Shown: in pieces, positions 52,724 through 61,869 of the stretch
How the letters are laid out: the number at the start of each line of letters is the position of its first letter
How positions within the stretch are numbered: position 1 is the first letter of the stretch
Assembly: GCF_000720325.1 (NCBI RefSeq)
Contig: NZ_JOJM01000046.1
Coordinates: forward strand, 1 to 64,000
Source: Streptomyces sp. NRRL B-1347
Lineage (GTDB): Bacteria > Actinomycetota > Actinomycetes > Streptomycetales > Streptomycetaceae
Direction: 5' to 3'
DNA: 64,000 nt
Notes under the pieces: generated by a model
Seen by the model: the letters and a program-made list of their open reading frames with translations, nothing else
Databases searched by the model: none
Told to the model about the DNA's origin: nothing
Made by a program: the position numbers and the translations under genes

Positions 52724-54148
52724 TCAGCGGTCGAGCCACTTCACCCCGTACCCGGCGAGGTCGAAGCGCTTGCCGCCGATCTCCGCGCTGATGGGCCGGT
52801 CGAGCGTGTTCACCACGAGGACGGTCTTGTCGTCGGCGAGGACGCGGACGTTCGGCACGTCGTCGTCGGCGACGGTGACCTTCTCGTACTTCGTGCCGGG
52901 CGGGAAGGCGTCGGAGAACCGTGCGAGCAGGTCCAGTATCGGCTTCTCGCGGCCGCCGTCGGCGAGCTGCGTCGAGCTCCACAGACAGCCCGCGCAGTCG
53001 CCGGAGCGCTTCTGCGGGTTCCAGTAGAAGCCGCTCGTGGCGCCGCCGCGGACCAGGGCGATGAGGCCGGAGGCGTGCACGGCCACGCGGTGCGCCTCGG
53101 ACCAGTCGTCGCGGTTGTCCTTGCTGTCGCCGGGCTCCACGTAGTACTCGGCCCACCACAGGGGCAGTCCGTCGGTGCGCTCGCGCAGCCAGCGGCTGAC
53201 GTCCGTGAGCTTGTCGGTGGCCCCGAACTCGTCGGGGATCATCTCGTCGTCGACCGTGTAGCTGGCGCCGTCGACGACCACGAAGTCGGCGCCCGCCTTG
53301 TGCTTGTTCCAGTAGTCGAAGGCGTCGAGCGAGCGCTGGTCCATGCTGCCCCAGGGGCCCTTCAGGTCCTTGGAGACGCCGTCGGTCTGGCGCGGGTCGA
53401 CGCTGTTCATCACCACGTACGGGCCGCCGACCATGATGTCCTTGTTGACGGCCTTCAGCGCTTTGTGGACGCGGTTGTACAGGTCGGTGTAGCCCTCGTA
53501 GTCCCAGCGGTGCTCGGTGGTGTTCCAGAAGCCCTTGAGTTCGTTCCAGACGACGAAGTGCCGTACGTCCGGATAGCGCTTGGCGACGGTCGCGGCGAGG
53601 CGGGCGAAGTCGTCGAAGTGCTCAGGCTTGGGGGCGGTCTCCAGGGAGGCCTTGCTCCAGTTCGTGTTGTCGGATCCTGGCTTGCCACCCTTCATCCAGT
53701 CGGGGGCGCAGCACAGGGTGACGACGGGTGTGCCGCCGGTGGCGCGGATGAAGTCGACGCGGCGGTCCATGGCGTCGAAGTCGTAGCGCCCCTTGACCGG
53801 TTCGGGGTTGCCCGAGCCCCAGCCCATGATGTGCTGGACCTGCGGCAGCGGGCGCGGCTGCTCCTTGATCAGCTTCTCGGCGCGCGCGACGGCGGCGTCC
53901 TCGCCCTGGTCCGCGCTGTACTGGGTGTGCGTGAAGCCCCAGCCGACCTCCGCCTGCCCCGGGGGCGGCGGGGCCACCGGGGTGCCGTGCACCTTGTCGC
54001 CGTCCCTCGTGGTGCCCGCGGTGCTGCCGCCGCGTTCCTCGGGCAGCGTGAGCACGGTCAGGACCAGGGCCAGAGCGGCCGCACCAACGCCGAGCAGAGC
54101 GGCGAGACGCCACTTCCGCGCATCCGAATTCCACCCATGCCGTCGCAT
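52724..54148 (-). CDS. Membrane-anchored GH39-like glycoside hydrolase
   Basis: Encodes 474 residues from the ATG at 54148; the frame is open to 54253 but that stretch lacks a signal. A signal-anchor helix (13-33) is followed by a (beta/alpha)8 domain with FVVWNELKGF (Glu203, probable acid/base) and LPLWWAEYYVEP (Glu334, probable nucleophile), the arrangement of GH39/GH5-type retaining enzymes. It probably trims or cleaves the polymer made by the adjacent polysaccharide genes (inference). It is convergent with the fusion gene. Confidence 0.85.
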   Translation of the reverse strand: MRRHGWNSDARKWRLAALLGVGAAALALVLTVLTLPEERGGSTAGTTRDGDKVHGTPVAPPPPGQAEVGWGFTHTQYSADQGEDAAVARAEKLIKEQPRPLPQVQHIMGWGSGNPEPVKGRYDFDAMDRRVDFIRATGGTPVVTLCCAPDWMKGGKPGSDNTNWSKASLETAPKPEHFDDFARLAATVAKRYPDVRHFVVWNELKGFWNTTEHRWDYEGYTDLYNRVHKALKAVNKDIMVGGPYVVMNSVDPRQTDGVSKDLKGPWGSMDQRSLDAFDYWNKHKAGADFVVVDGASYTVDDEMIPDEFGATDKLTDVSRWLRERTDGLPLWWAEYYVEPGDSKDNRDDWSEAHRVAVHASGLIALVRGGATSGFYWNPQKRSGDCAGCLWSSTQLADGGREKPILDLLARFSDAFPPGTKYEKVTVADDDVPNVRVLADDKTVLVVNTLDRPISAEIGGKRFDLAGYGVKWLDR

Positions 54149-54281
54149 CGAGGGCCAGCGTATCGGCGACGATTCCCGGTCGGGCGCGTTCCGTACGAGT
54201 GTCTGGGACTCGCGCGTGGCGTTCGGGCGGAGTACCGAAACCGGGGTGCACACGGGCGCATTCGTGGCGGATCATGGCGGC

Positions 54282-55376
54282 ATGTTTGCGAACCCTCAGG
54301 ACGCCCTGCCGATCCGGCTCAACGTCGACGACAGCGACTCGCCGTCGGACGTCGTCGACGCGCTGTTCCTCGGCCGCTTCGCGACGGGCGAGCAGCCGTA
54401 CTCGCACAGCGCGAACATCGACCGCGTCAAGGCCGGCTCGACGCTCCTTCCGCCGGGCGCCGCCGTGCTGCGGGCCGCCCGGGACGACGACCGCTGCGCG
54501 ACGCTCGCCGAGGGCGAGGGCTGGACGCTGCTCGTCTCGCGCTGGAACCGGGGCGCCGACGTCACGGTCACGGCGACCTCCGCGGAGCTCGCCGAGCGGG
54601 TCCTGAAGCAGGCCACGGACGGCGCGCAGGACGACCCTGAGCCCCAGCCGGAGAACGTGACCATGGGGTTCTGGTACGTGTCGCCGCGGCGCGGCCCGTA
54701 CCGCACGACGCGGCAGATCTCCGCGGGCACGTGGTCGGAGGTGCGGCAGAACTACACCGCGCCGGTGGCCGACGCCATGGACAAGCTGATGAAGACCACG
54801 CCCGAGGACATCTCCGGGCGGCTGCTCCTGCTGCACGGGCCGCCGGGCACCGGCAAGACGTCCGCCCTGCGCACGCTCGCGCGCTCCTGGCGCGACTGGT
54901 GCCAGGTGGACTGCGTCCTCGACCCGGAGCGCCTGTTCACGGACGTGGGCTATCTGATGGACATCGCCATCGGGGAGGACGAGGGCACGGCGAAGGGCCG
55001 CTGGCGGCTGCTGCTCCTGGAGGACTGCGACGAACTGATCCGCGGCGAGGCCAAGCACACGGCGGGGCAGGCCCTCTCGCGGCTGCTCAACCTCACGGAC
55101 GGGCTGCTCGGCCAGGGGCGCAACGTGCTCGTCGGGGTCACCACCAACGAGGACCTGGAGCGGCTGCACCCCGCGGTGGTGCGGCCCGGGCGGTGTCTGG
55201 CCCGGATCGAGGTGGGCGCGCTCACCCGGGCCGAGTCGGTGAGCTGGCTCGGCACCAACGAGGGCGTCTCCCGCGAGGGCGCGACGCTGGCCGAACTGTA
55301 CGCCCTGCGCCGCGGCACGACCCCGCCGTCCATCCCGCCCACCCGGGACGGAGCGGACGCGGGGCTGTACCTTTAG
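54282..55376 (+). CDS. AAA family ATPase with N-terminal DUF5925-like domain
   Basis: Encodes 364 residues from the ATG at 54282. An N-terminal domain of about 165 residues precedes the AAA core: Walker A GPPGTGKT (186-193), Walker B RLLLLEDCDE (about 242-251), and the sensor/arginine-finger segment TTNEDLERLHPAVVRPGR. Its substrate is unknown; the single AAA module suggests a hexameric unfoldase or remodelling factor. Conserved in streptomycetes as far as I recall. Confidence 0.87.
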   Translation: MFANPQDALPIRLNVDDSDSPSDVVDALFLGRFATGEQPYSHSANIDRVKAGSTLLPPGAAVLRAARDDDRCATLAEGEGWTLLVSRWNRGADVTVTATSAELAERVLKQATDGAQDDPEPQPENVTMGFWYVSPRRGPYRTTRQISAGTWSEVRQNYTAPVADAMDKLMKTTPEDISGRLLLLHGPPGTGKTSALRTLARSWRDWCQVDCVLDPERLFTDVGYLMDIAIGEDEGTAKGRWRLLLLEDCDELIRGEAKHTAGQALSRLLNLTDGLLGQGRNVLVGVTTNEDLERLHPAVVRPGRCLARIEVGALTRAESVSWLGTNEGVSREGATLAELYALRRGTTPPSIPPTRDGADAGLYL

Positions 55377-55380
55377 GGCC

Positions 55381-55425
55381 CGTTGTGGGCAATCGTCCCG
55401 CAGGGCGGGACGGGTGGGCACAACG
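55381..55425. repeat. Terminator-like repeat between AAA ATPase and GntR genes
   Basis: CGTCCCGC and GCGGGACG form an 8-bp perfect stem around AGG, flanked by an outer GTTGTG/CACAAC pair. I recognise this as another recurrent streptomycete intergenic element, from memory. It lies between convergent genes and probably terminates both. Confidence 0.6.
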
Positions 55426-55455
55426 CGGAGGTGCCGAGCAACCGTTGACCTGGGC

Positions 55456-55839
55456 TCAGGCCGAGGAGCCGTAGACCGCACGCAAGGCATCGCGGACCGC
55501 CGAAGCCGCCTCGGCCTCGGAGAGCCCGAGGCGGCGGACCTGCTCGGCATAGGCCTGCGCGGCCCCGGCGGCCGCGCGAGCCGCGGCCTCGCGAGCGGCC
55601 GCGACGAACGTCCCGTTCCGCCCCCGCGTCTCGATCACCCCGTCCGCCTCGAGCGCCCGGTACGCCTTGGCCACGGTGTTCGCCGCGAGCCCTAGCTCCT
55701 CGGCGAGCCCGCGTACCGTCGGCAGCTTGTAGCCGACGGGCAGCACCCCGTCCCGCGCCTGCCCGGCGATCTGCGTGCGTACCTGCTCGAACGGCGGCGC
55801 GGCGCCCGCGCCTTCCTTGATGAGGATCTTCAGAGCCAC
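55456..55839 (-). CDS. GntR family regulator (YtrA-like, short)
   Basis: Encodes 127 residues from the GTG at 55839. The winged helix (LPTVRGLAEELGLAANTVAK, LEADGVIETRGRNGTFV) occupies most of it and the short helical tail is typical of the YtrA group that controls ABC-transporter or stress genes. No ribosome site precedes the GTG, so the transcript may be leaderless. It is divergent from a GNAT gene 69 bp away. Confidence 0.88.
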   Translation of the reverse strand: MALKILIKEGAGAAPPFEQVRTQIAGQARDGVLPVGYKLPTVRGLAEELGLAANTVAKAYRALEADGVIETRGRNGTFVAAAREAAARAAAGAAQAYAEQVRRLGLSEAEAASAVRDALRAVYGSSA

Positions 55840-55908
55840 GCGCCGATTGTCCCGCACGCGCGGAAATTCGGAGGCACCCGGGCCCGTCCCGCGCGTACCG
55901 TCCGGGCC

Positions 55909-56841
55909 ATGACTGAGATCCGGGTGCGTGACCTGCGCACCGCAGACCCGGAGGACGCCGCCGCCTACGCGGCGGTGCGGCGCGCGGCGGTGCCCGCGCT
56001 GCTCGCCACCGCCGCGTCCGTGGCGTACGGCTGCGAGCACGCCCACCCCGACGCCCGCTACCGCGCGCTCGTCGCGGAGGCGGACGGCGAGGTGGTCGGC
56101 ACGGCCCAGGTGGGGATCGCCCACGACAGCCCGGAGCCGGGGCAGGGCTTCCTGAACGTGTACGTGCATCCGCAGCGGTGCGGCCTGGGCGCGGGCTCGC
56201 TCCTGGCGCGTGCGGCGGAGGAGCACCTCGTGGGCGCGGGCGCGACGGCGCTGTACTCGTGGGTCCTGGACACGCCGCGCAACCGCGCGTTCGCGGCGCG
56301 GCGCGGCTACCGCGCGAGCCGCACCGCGCACTTCCTGCGCCTGGACCTGGCGCGGGGCGGCCTGCCGCCGCTCGCGGAGCCGCCCCCTGGTGTCGAACTG
56401 CGCTCGGCGGCCGACTTCCGGGACGACCCGCGCCCCCTGTTCGCCCTGGACGCCGAGACGGCGGCGGACGAGCCGAGCGACGTGCGCGCGGAGTTCTCGG
56501 ACTACGCGTACTGGCTCACCGAGACCTGGCACCACCCGCTCCTGGACCACGAGTTGACCACGGTGGCCGTGGTGGACGGGGAGCCCGCCGCGTTCACCCT
56601 TGCGCACACCGACGGCGCGTCCCGGTACGCGTCGGGCATGACCGGCACGGCCCGCGCCCACCGCGGCCGGGGCCTGGCCAAGCTCGCGAAGAACGCCTCG
56701 CTGCACCGGGCGCGGGCGGCGGGCTGCACGGAGGCGTTCACGGGCAACGACAGCGAGAACGGCCCGATGGTCGCGATCAATCAGTGGTTCGGTTACGAGA
56801 AGTACGACACGGAGGTACGTCATGTCCGCACGATCGACTGA
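55909..56841 (+). CDS. GNAT family N-acetyltransferase, double-domain
   Basis: Encodes 310 residues comprising two GNAT domains: the N-terminal one (LNVYVHPQRCGLGAGSLLAR, acetyl-CoA loop) and the C-terminal one (HRGRGLAKLAKNASLHRARA). The acceptor is unknown. The last 20 bp overlap the DUF402 gene, so the two are translationally linked. Confidence 0.88.
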   Translation: MTEIRVRDLRTADPEDAAAYAAVRRAAVPALLATAASVAYGCEHAHPDARYRALVAEADGEVVGTAQVGIAHDSPEPGQGFLNVYVHPQRCGLGAGSLLARAAEEHLVGAGATALYSWVLDTPRNRAFAARRGYRASRTAHFLRLDLARGGLPPLAEPPPGVELRSAADFRDDPRPLFALDAETAADEPSDVRAEFSDYAYWLTETWHHPLLDHELTTVAVVDGEPAAFTLAHTDGASRYASGMTGTARAHRGRGLAKLAKNASLHRARAAGCTEAFTGNDSENGPMVAINQWFGYEKYDTEVRHVRTID

Positions 56842-57340
56842 GGCTGGGGCCTCGACCGACGTCGAGGTCGAGCTGCGCAAGGCGGGGCGCACGAAGATCC
56901 GCTATCCGGCCCGGCTGCTCTCGGACGACGGCACCCGCGTCACGGTCCGCGCGCCCTGGGCGGGCGCGGGCGTACGGGACTTCGGCTTCGTCCGCTTCGA
57001 GCCGGGCGACACCTTCGTGGAGCACTACTGGCGCGACCGCTGGTACGCCGTCAAGGAGGTGTACGCGGCGGACGGCGCGCTCAAGGGCTGGTACTGCGAC
57101 GTGACCCGGCCCGCTGTGCGCGGCGGCGACGTCCTCACCGTCGAGGACCTGGACCTCGACCTGTGGTGCGCGGCGGACGGCAGTGCCGTGCTGCGCCTGG
57201 ACGAGGACGAGTTCGCGGCGAGCGGCATCACCGAGGCCGACCCGGCCGCGGCCGACGCGGCCGTGCGGGCCCTGTCCGACCTGGAGCGGCTCGCCGTGGC
57301 GGGGCTCCTGCCGCGGTCGTCCGCCGCCCTCTCGGCCTAG
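56822..57340 (+). CDS. DUF402 domain protein
   Basis: Encodes 172 residues, overlapping the GNAT gene by 20 bp. DUF402 proteins have a beta-barrel phosphatase fold; YWRDRWYAVKEVYAADGALKGWYCDV is the recognisable core. Related proteins hydrolyse nucleoside triphosphates or pyrophosphates, so an Nudix-like or FomD-like activity is plausible but unproven here. Confidence 0.85.
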   Translation: MSARSTEAGASTDVEVELRKAGRTKIRYPARLLSDDGTRVTVRAPWAGAGVRDFGFVRFEPGDTFVEHYWRDRWYAVKEVYAADGALKGWYCDVTRPAVRGGDVLTVEDLDLDLWCAADGSAVLRLDEDEFAASGITEADPAAADAAVRALSDLERLAVAGLLPRSSAALSA

Positions 57341-57358
57341 CCTAAGGGGAGTTCCCGT

Positions 57359-57388
57359 TTGCCTAAAACCTTTAGGTAACTGCATAAT
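57359..57388 (+). promoter_or_regulatory. Promoter with palindromic operator for the tetR-SGNH operon
   Basis: TTGCCT (57359-57364) and CATAAT (57383-57388) are spaced 18 bp, a good housekeeping promoter. The perfect palindrome CCTAAAACCTTTAGG (57362-57376) fills the spacer, ideally placed for repression by the product of the following tetR. Confidence 0.75.
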
Positions 57389-57414
57389 CGGTTCTGTCGA
57401 AGGAGAGGACCGAT

Positions 57415-57984
57415 ATGGCACGCGTGGGACTGACCCCGGAACGCCTGGCCCGGGCGGGCGCCGAGCTGGCCGACGAGGTCGGCTTCGACCAGGTGACCGT
57501 CTCGGCGCTCGCCCGGCGGTTCGACGTCAAGGTCGCGAGCCTGTACTCGCACGTGAAGAGCTCCCAGGACCTCAGGACGAGGATCGCCCTGCTGGCCCTG
57601 GGAGAACTCGCCGACCGGGCCGCCGACGCCCTGGCCGGGCGCTCCGGCAAGGACGCCCTGACCGCCTTCGCACACGTCTACCGCGACTACGCCACGGAGC
57701 ACCCCGGCCGCTACGCCGCGGCCCGGCTGCGGCTCGACCCCGAGACGGCGGCCGCGAGCGCGGGCGTCCGGCACGCGGCGATGATGCGGGCCATCCTGCG
57801 CGGCTACGACCTCGCCGAGCCCGACCAGACGCACGCGGTCCGGCTGCTCGGCAGCGTCTTCCACGGCTACGTCAGCCTGGAGACGGCGGGCGGATTCAGC
57901 CACAGCGAGCCGGATCCGCAGGAGAGCTGGGTCCGGATCCTGGACTCCCTCGACGCCCTGCTGCGGAACTGGCCCGCTGCCTGA
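57415..57984 (+). CDS. TetR family regulator, likely autorepressor
   Basis: Encodes 189 residues with GGAGAGG before the ATG. The helix-turn-helix VTVSALARRFDVKVASLYSH is at about 26-45, followed by a TetR_C_33-like ligand domain. The promoter with a perfect palindrome in its spacer strongly suggests autorepression. It starts an operon with an SGNH hydrolase gene 52 bp downstream. Confidence 0.92.
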   Translation: MARVGLTPERLARAGAELADEVGFDQVTVSALARRFDVKVASLYSHVKSSQDLRTRIALLALGELADRAADALAGRSGKDALTAFAHVYRDYATEHPGRYAAARLRLDPETAAASAGVRHAAMMRAILRGYDLAEPDQTHAVRLLGSVFHGYVSLETAGGFSHSEPDPQESWVRILDSLDALLRNWPAA

Positions 57985-58036
57985 GGCCGCGCGCCGCGCG
58001 GAAACGCTTCCCCACTCCACCCCAACAGGCTGAGAC

Positions 58037-59215
58037 ATGCGCACCGAGCACCCCTTGACCACCACGCCCCTCACCGCCGAGCTGCTGCGCGGCGCCCTCG
58101 ACCTGGAGCGCACCGCGTCCGGTCTGCTGCCGCACCGGCTGCCCGCGCGGGCCCGCGCCCAGTGCGCCGACGGCCAGCTGGCCATGGCGGAGTCCCAGCC
58201 CTCCGGCGTTCGCATCGCCTTCCGCAGCCGGGCCACGGCCGTGGAGCTGGACGCGCTGCCCACCAAGCGGATCTACGTGGGCGCGCCGCCCCGGCCCGAC
58301 GGCGTGTACGACCTGCTCGTCGACGGCGAGCTCGTCGACCGGGGCAGCCTGGCCGACGGCAACACCCTGACCATCGACATGGCCGCCGGGTCCGCTGAGA
58401 CGCGGCCCGGCCCCGCCGGCACCCTGCGCTTCACCGGCCTGCCGGACCGCGTCAAGGACATCGAGATCTGGCTGCCCCACACCGAGACCACCGAGCTCGT
58501 CGCCCTGCGCACCGACGCCCCGGTCGCGCCACTGCCCGAGCGCGGCCGCAAGGTGTGGCTGCACCACGGCAGTTCGATCAGCCACGGCTCCGACGCGGCG
58601 AGCCCCAGCACCACCTGGCCCGCGCTCGCCGCGGCGCTCGGCGGCGTGGACCTCGTCAACCTGGGCCTGGGCGGCAGCGCGCTGCTCGACCCCTTCACCG
58701 CGCGCGCCCTGCGGGACGCGCCCGCCGACCTGATCAGCGTCAAGCTGGGCATCAACGTGGTCAACACCGACCTGATGCGGCTGCGCGCCTTCGGACCGGC
58801 CGTCCACGGCTTCCTCGACACCATCCGCGAGGGCCACCCCGACGTGCCGCTGCTGGTCGTCTCGCCCATCCTGTGCCCCATCCACGAGGACACGCCGGGG
58901 CCCAGCGCGCCGGACTTCAGCGGCCTCCGCGAGGGGAAGCTCCGGTTCCTGGCCACGGGCGACCCCGAGGAGCGCGCCGCCGGAAAGCTGACGCTCACCG
59001 TCGTCCGCGACGAGCTGTCCCGGATCGTGCGCGAGCGCTCCGCGGAGGACCCTCACCTGTCCTACCTGGACGGCCGCGCCCTGTACGGCGAGGCCGACGC
59101 CGCCCGCCTCCCCCTGCCGGACAACCTCCACCCGGACGCCGCCACGCACCGCCACATCGGCGAACGCTTCGCCGGGCTGGCCTTCGCCCCCGACGGCCCC
59201 TTCGACGCCCCGTAA
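58037..59215 (+). CDS. SGNH/GDSL-type hydrolase
   Basis: Encodes 392 residues. An N-terminal beta-rich domain (about 1-165) precedes the SGNH fold with the catalytic serine in HHGSSISHGSDA and LHPDAATHRHIGERF carrying the His. There is no signal peptide, so it acts in the cytoplasm. Substrate unknown; the upstream TetR repressor suggests the substrate or product is its inducer. The final codons and stop (59213-59215) fall inside a dispersed repeat. Confidence 0.88.
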   Translation: MRTEHPLTTTPLTAELLRGALDLERTASGLLPHRLPARARAQCADGQLAMAESQPSGVRIAFRSRATAVELDALPTKRIYVGAPPRPDGVYDLLVDGELVDRGSLADGNTLTIDMAAGSAETRPGPAGTLRFTGLPDRVKDIEIWLPHTETTELVALRTDAPVAPLPERGRKVWLHHGSSISHGSDAASPSTTWPALAAALGGVDLVNLGLGGSALLDPFTARALRDAPADLISVKLGINVVNTDLMRLRAFGPAVHGFLDTIREGHPDVPLLVVSPILCPIHEDTPGPSAPDFSGLREGKLRFLATGDPEERAAGKLTLTVVRDELSRIVRERSAEDPHLSYLDGRALYGEADAARLPLPDNLHPDAATHRHIGERFAGLAFAPDGPFDAP

Positions 59216-59338
59216 GGGGCGCGGGGAACTGCGCGCTCGGCGCGCGAAGAGCCGCAGTCGCGTCTGCTGCGTACCGAGCAGACGCGACTGCGGCTTTGTT
59301 GTGGCTGGTCGCGCAGTTCCCCGCGCCCCTTACGGGGC
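59207..59338. repeat. Large nested palindrome made of two opposed dispersed repeats
   Basis: Positions 59207-59235 and 59310-59338 are a perfect 29-bp inverted repeat made of the core seen at 853 and 11454. Between them lies a second perfect 19-bp stem (59250-59268 and 59277-59295, 8-nt loop). The arms include the stop codon of the SGNH hydrolase gene. The structure would form a very stable hairpin and separate two convergent genes. Confidence 0.85.
59250..59295. terminator. 19-bp perfect stem terminator
   Basis: The inner stem of the palindrome at 59207-59338, followed by TTTGTTGT on the plus strand. It should terminate both the SGNH hydrolase transcript and the convergent acetyltransferase transcript. 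Confidence 0.8.
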
Positions 59339-59346
59339 ACCGGCCG

Positions 59347-59832
59347 TCAGGCCAGCACGGCCTTGCGGTAATGGAAGCGGTCGTAGACCCCCTCGACGCG
59401 CCGCTCCACGAACTCGTAGCCGAAGCGCGGGTAGATCTTCTGGTTCTCCCACATCATCGCGTTGGTGTAGAGCCGTATCTCGGGCAGGCCAAGGCCGCGC
59501 GCGTGCTCCTCGACGAACTCCAGGAGGCGGCGGCCCAGGCCCGTGCCCTTGGCGTCGGGGTGGACGGCGATGTTGTCCAGGTACAGGTGGTCGTCGTAGG
59601 GGTACACGACCACCAGACCGACCACGGCGCCCCCGGCGTCCTCGGCGACGTGCACCCGCCCCGCCGCCACGTTCCGGGCGTGGTCCGACTCCATGGGCGC
59701 GGGCACGCGGCCGATGCGCTCGATGTAGTGGTGGTACGCCGCGTGCGTGACGTCCCGCACGGCGGGCACGTCGGCGGCGGTGGCGGGGCGGATGACGGCC
59801 TGCGCGCCGCCCGGGGTGATCTTGTCGGTCAT
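59347..59832 (-). CDS. GNAT family N-acetyltransferase
   Basis: Encodes 161 residues with a single GNAT domain ([19 protein letters not shown] is the acetyl-CoA loop). The ATG overlaps the stop codon of the tricarboxylate-transporter permease (ATGA), so it is translationally coupled as the last gene of the tct operon. The acceptor is unknown; a role in modifying or detoxifying an imported organic acid is a guess. Confidence 0.9.
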   Translation of the reverse strand: MTDKITPGGAQAVIRPATAADVPAVRDVTHAAYHHYIERIGRVPAPMESDHARNVAAGRVHVAEDAGGAVVGLVVVYPYDDHLYLDNIAVHPDAKGTGLGRRLLEFVEEHARGLGLPEIRLYTNAMMWENQKIYPRFGYEFVERRVEGVYDRFHYRKAVLA

Positions 59833-61337
59833 TCCCTCACCGTACGGCGGGAGTTCGACAGGGCGCGCGCCGGTTTCCGCAGCAGGGGCCAGAGCAGGAT
59901 CAGCGCGATCAGCGCGTAGACGGTGATCGAGAAGGGTGTGTCGACCAGGCCCCGTGCGCTGCCGTCGCTGATCTGCAGGGCGCGGCGCAGTTGCAGCTCG
60001 GCGTTCGGGCCGAGGATGACGCCGATGACGGCGGGCAGGACCGGCAGGCCGTAGCGGCGCATGCCGAAGCCGATCAGGCCGATGACGAGCAGGACGACCA
60101 GGTCGAGCGCCTCACCGCCGACGGCGTACGCGCCGACCGCGGCGAAGAACAGGATCCCGGCGTACAGGTACGGGCGCGGGATGCGCAGCAGCTTCGCCCA
60201 CACGGGGGCCAGCGGCAGGTTCAGGGCGAGGAGCAGCACCATGCCGACGAACAGGGACGCGATCAGGCCCCACACCAGCTCCGACTCGCGTTCGAAGAGC
60301 AGCGGCCCGGGCTGGATGCCGTACTGCTGGAAGGCGGCCAGCATCACGGCGGCGACGGCGGTCGTGGGCAGACCGAGGGTCAGCATGGACACGAGGGTGC
60401 CCGCGGCCGACGCCGACGCGGCCGACTCCGGTCCCGCCACGCCCTCGATGGCGCCCTTGCCCCACTCGTCCTTGTGCTTCGACAGGCGCTTCTCGGTGAC
60501 GTACGAGAGGAAGGTGGGGATCTCCGCGCCGCCCGCGGGGATCGCGCCGAACGGGAAGCCGATGAGGGGGCCGCGCAGCCAGGACTTCCAGGTGCGCCTG
60601 ACGTCCTGCCTGCCGAGCCAGGGGCGGCCGACGGGGATCGCCCGGCCGCTGGTGCGGCGCAGGTGCGCGGCCACCCACAGGGCCTCGCCGATCGCGAACA
60701 GGCCGACGGCGACGATCACCACGTCGATGCCGTCGGCGAGTTGGAGGGAGCCGAAGGTCAGGCGCTGCTGTCCGGTCATCTGGTCGAGGCCGACCAGGCC
60801 GAGGGTCAGGCCGATCAGGAGGGACGCCAGGCCCCGGATGCGGGAGGAGCCGAGCACCGAGGTCACGGCGATGAACGCGAGGACCATGATGGCGAAGTAG
60901 TCGGGCGCGCCGATGTCGACGGCGAGGTCGGCGACCTTCGGCGCGAGCGCGACGAGCAGGACCGTGCCGATCATGCCGCCCGCGAAGTGGCCGATGGCGG
61001 CGGCCGCGAGCGCCTGCGCGCCCCGGCCGGACTTGGCCATCGGGTTGCCTTCCATGGCGGCGACGACGGCGGCGCTCTCCCCCGGCGTGTTGAGGAGGAT
61101 CGACGTGGTGGAGCCGCCGAACATCGCGCCGTAGTAGATGCCCGCGAACATGATGAAGGCGCCGGTGGGTTCGAGCCCGTACGTCACCGGGAGCAGCAGT
61201 GCCACGGCCATCGCGGGGCCGATGCCGGGAAGGACGCCGATCGCCGTGCCGAGGAGCACGCCGATCGCGGCCCAGAGCAGGTTGGCGGGCGTGAGCGCGG
61301 TGCCGAAGCCGTCCATGAGGGAGCTGAAGGAGTTCAT
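59829..61337 (-). CDS. tctA: Tripartite tricarboxylate transporter large permease (TctA)
   Basis: Encodes 502 residues with about twelve hydrophobic helices and the family motifs [20 protein letters not shown] and [16 protein letters not shown]. In characterised systems TctA is the transport channel energised by ion gradients. It is separated by 1 bp from tctB upstream and overlaps the GNAT gene downstream. Confidence 0.95.
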   Translation of the reverse strand: MNSFSSLMDGFGTALTPANLLWAAIGVLLGTAIGVLPGIGPAMAVALLLPVTYGLEPTGAFIMFAGIYYGAMFGGSTTSILLNTPGESAAVVAAMEGNPMAKSGRGAQALAAAAIGHFAGGMIGTVLLVALAPKVADLAVDIGAPDYFAIMVLAFIAVTSVLGSSRIRGLASLLIGLTLGLVGLDQMTGQQRLTFGSLQLADGIDVVIVAVGLFAIGEALWVAAHLRRTSGRAIPVGRPWLGRQDVRRTWKSWLRGPLIGFPFGAIPAGGAEIPTFLSYVTEKRLSKHKDEWGKGAIEGVAGPESAASASAAGTLVSMLTLGLPTTAVAAVMLAAFQQYGIQPGPLLFERESELVWGLIASLFVGMVLLLALNLPLAPVWAKLLRIPRPYLYAGILFFAAVGAYAVGGEALDLVVLLVIGLIGFGMRRYGLPVLPAVIGVILGPNAELQLRRALQISDGSARGLVDTPFSITVYALIALILLWPLLRKPARALSNSRRTVRE

Positions 61338-61338
61338 G

Positions 61339-61869
61339 TCACAGCACTCCCATCAGGGGGCCGCCGGGCAGCGGCACGCCGAGCAGGTTGTTGAAGACGG
61401 CGTAGGTGGCCAGGGAGAGCCCGGCGGCGATGAGCGGGTCGCGGTGGACCGCGCGGCTGCCGAGGGCGTAGGCGGCGCCCCAGAAGAGCAGGGCCCCGGC
61501 GACGGGGAAGCCCACCGGCTCGATGAGGGCGGCGGTGGCGAGGAAGACCCCGGCGAGCAGCAGCACGGTGCGCCAGTCGGCGGGTTCGGACAGGTCGACG
61601 TCCTCGCCGCCCTCGGCCTCGCCGCGGCCACCCCGCAGGACGTCCACGGCGAGCAGGACGGAGATGAGGAGCAGACCGCAGCCGACGGCGATCGGCACGG
61701 TGCGCGGGCCGATGGGGCCGCGCTGGGCGATGGCGACGTCCATGGTGAGCGCGTCGGTGAGGACGACGGCGCCGAGGGCGAGCAGCATGACGCAGACGCC
61801 GAGTTCGGAGTGCTCGCGCAGCCAGGCGCGGCGGCCGCGGGCGGCGGGCGCGGCTTCGGTGGTGGTCAC
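61339..61869 (-). CDS. tctB: Tripartite tricarboxylate transporter small permease (TctB)
   Basis: Encodes 176 residues with four hydrophobic helices; the GTG at 61869 overlaps the tctC stop. The last helices carry [20 protein letters not shown] and [14 protein letters not shown], as in other TctB proteins. It anchors the substrate-binding protein to TctA. Confidence 0.9.
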   Translation of the reverse strand: MTTTEAAPAARGRRAWLREHSELGVCVMLLALGAVVLTDALTMDVAIAQRGPIGPRTVPIAVGCGLLLISVLLAVDVLRGGRGEAEGGEDVDLSEPADWRTVLLLAGVFLATAALIEPVGFPVAGALLFWGAAYALGSRAVHRDPLIAAGLSLATYAVFNNLLGVPLPGGPLMGVL

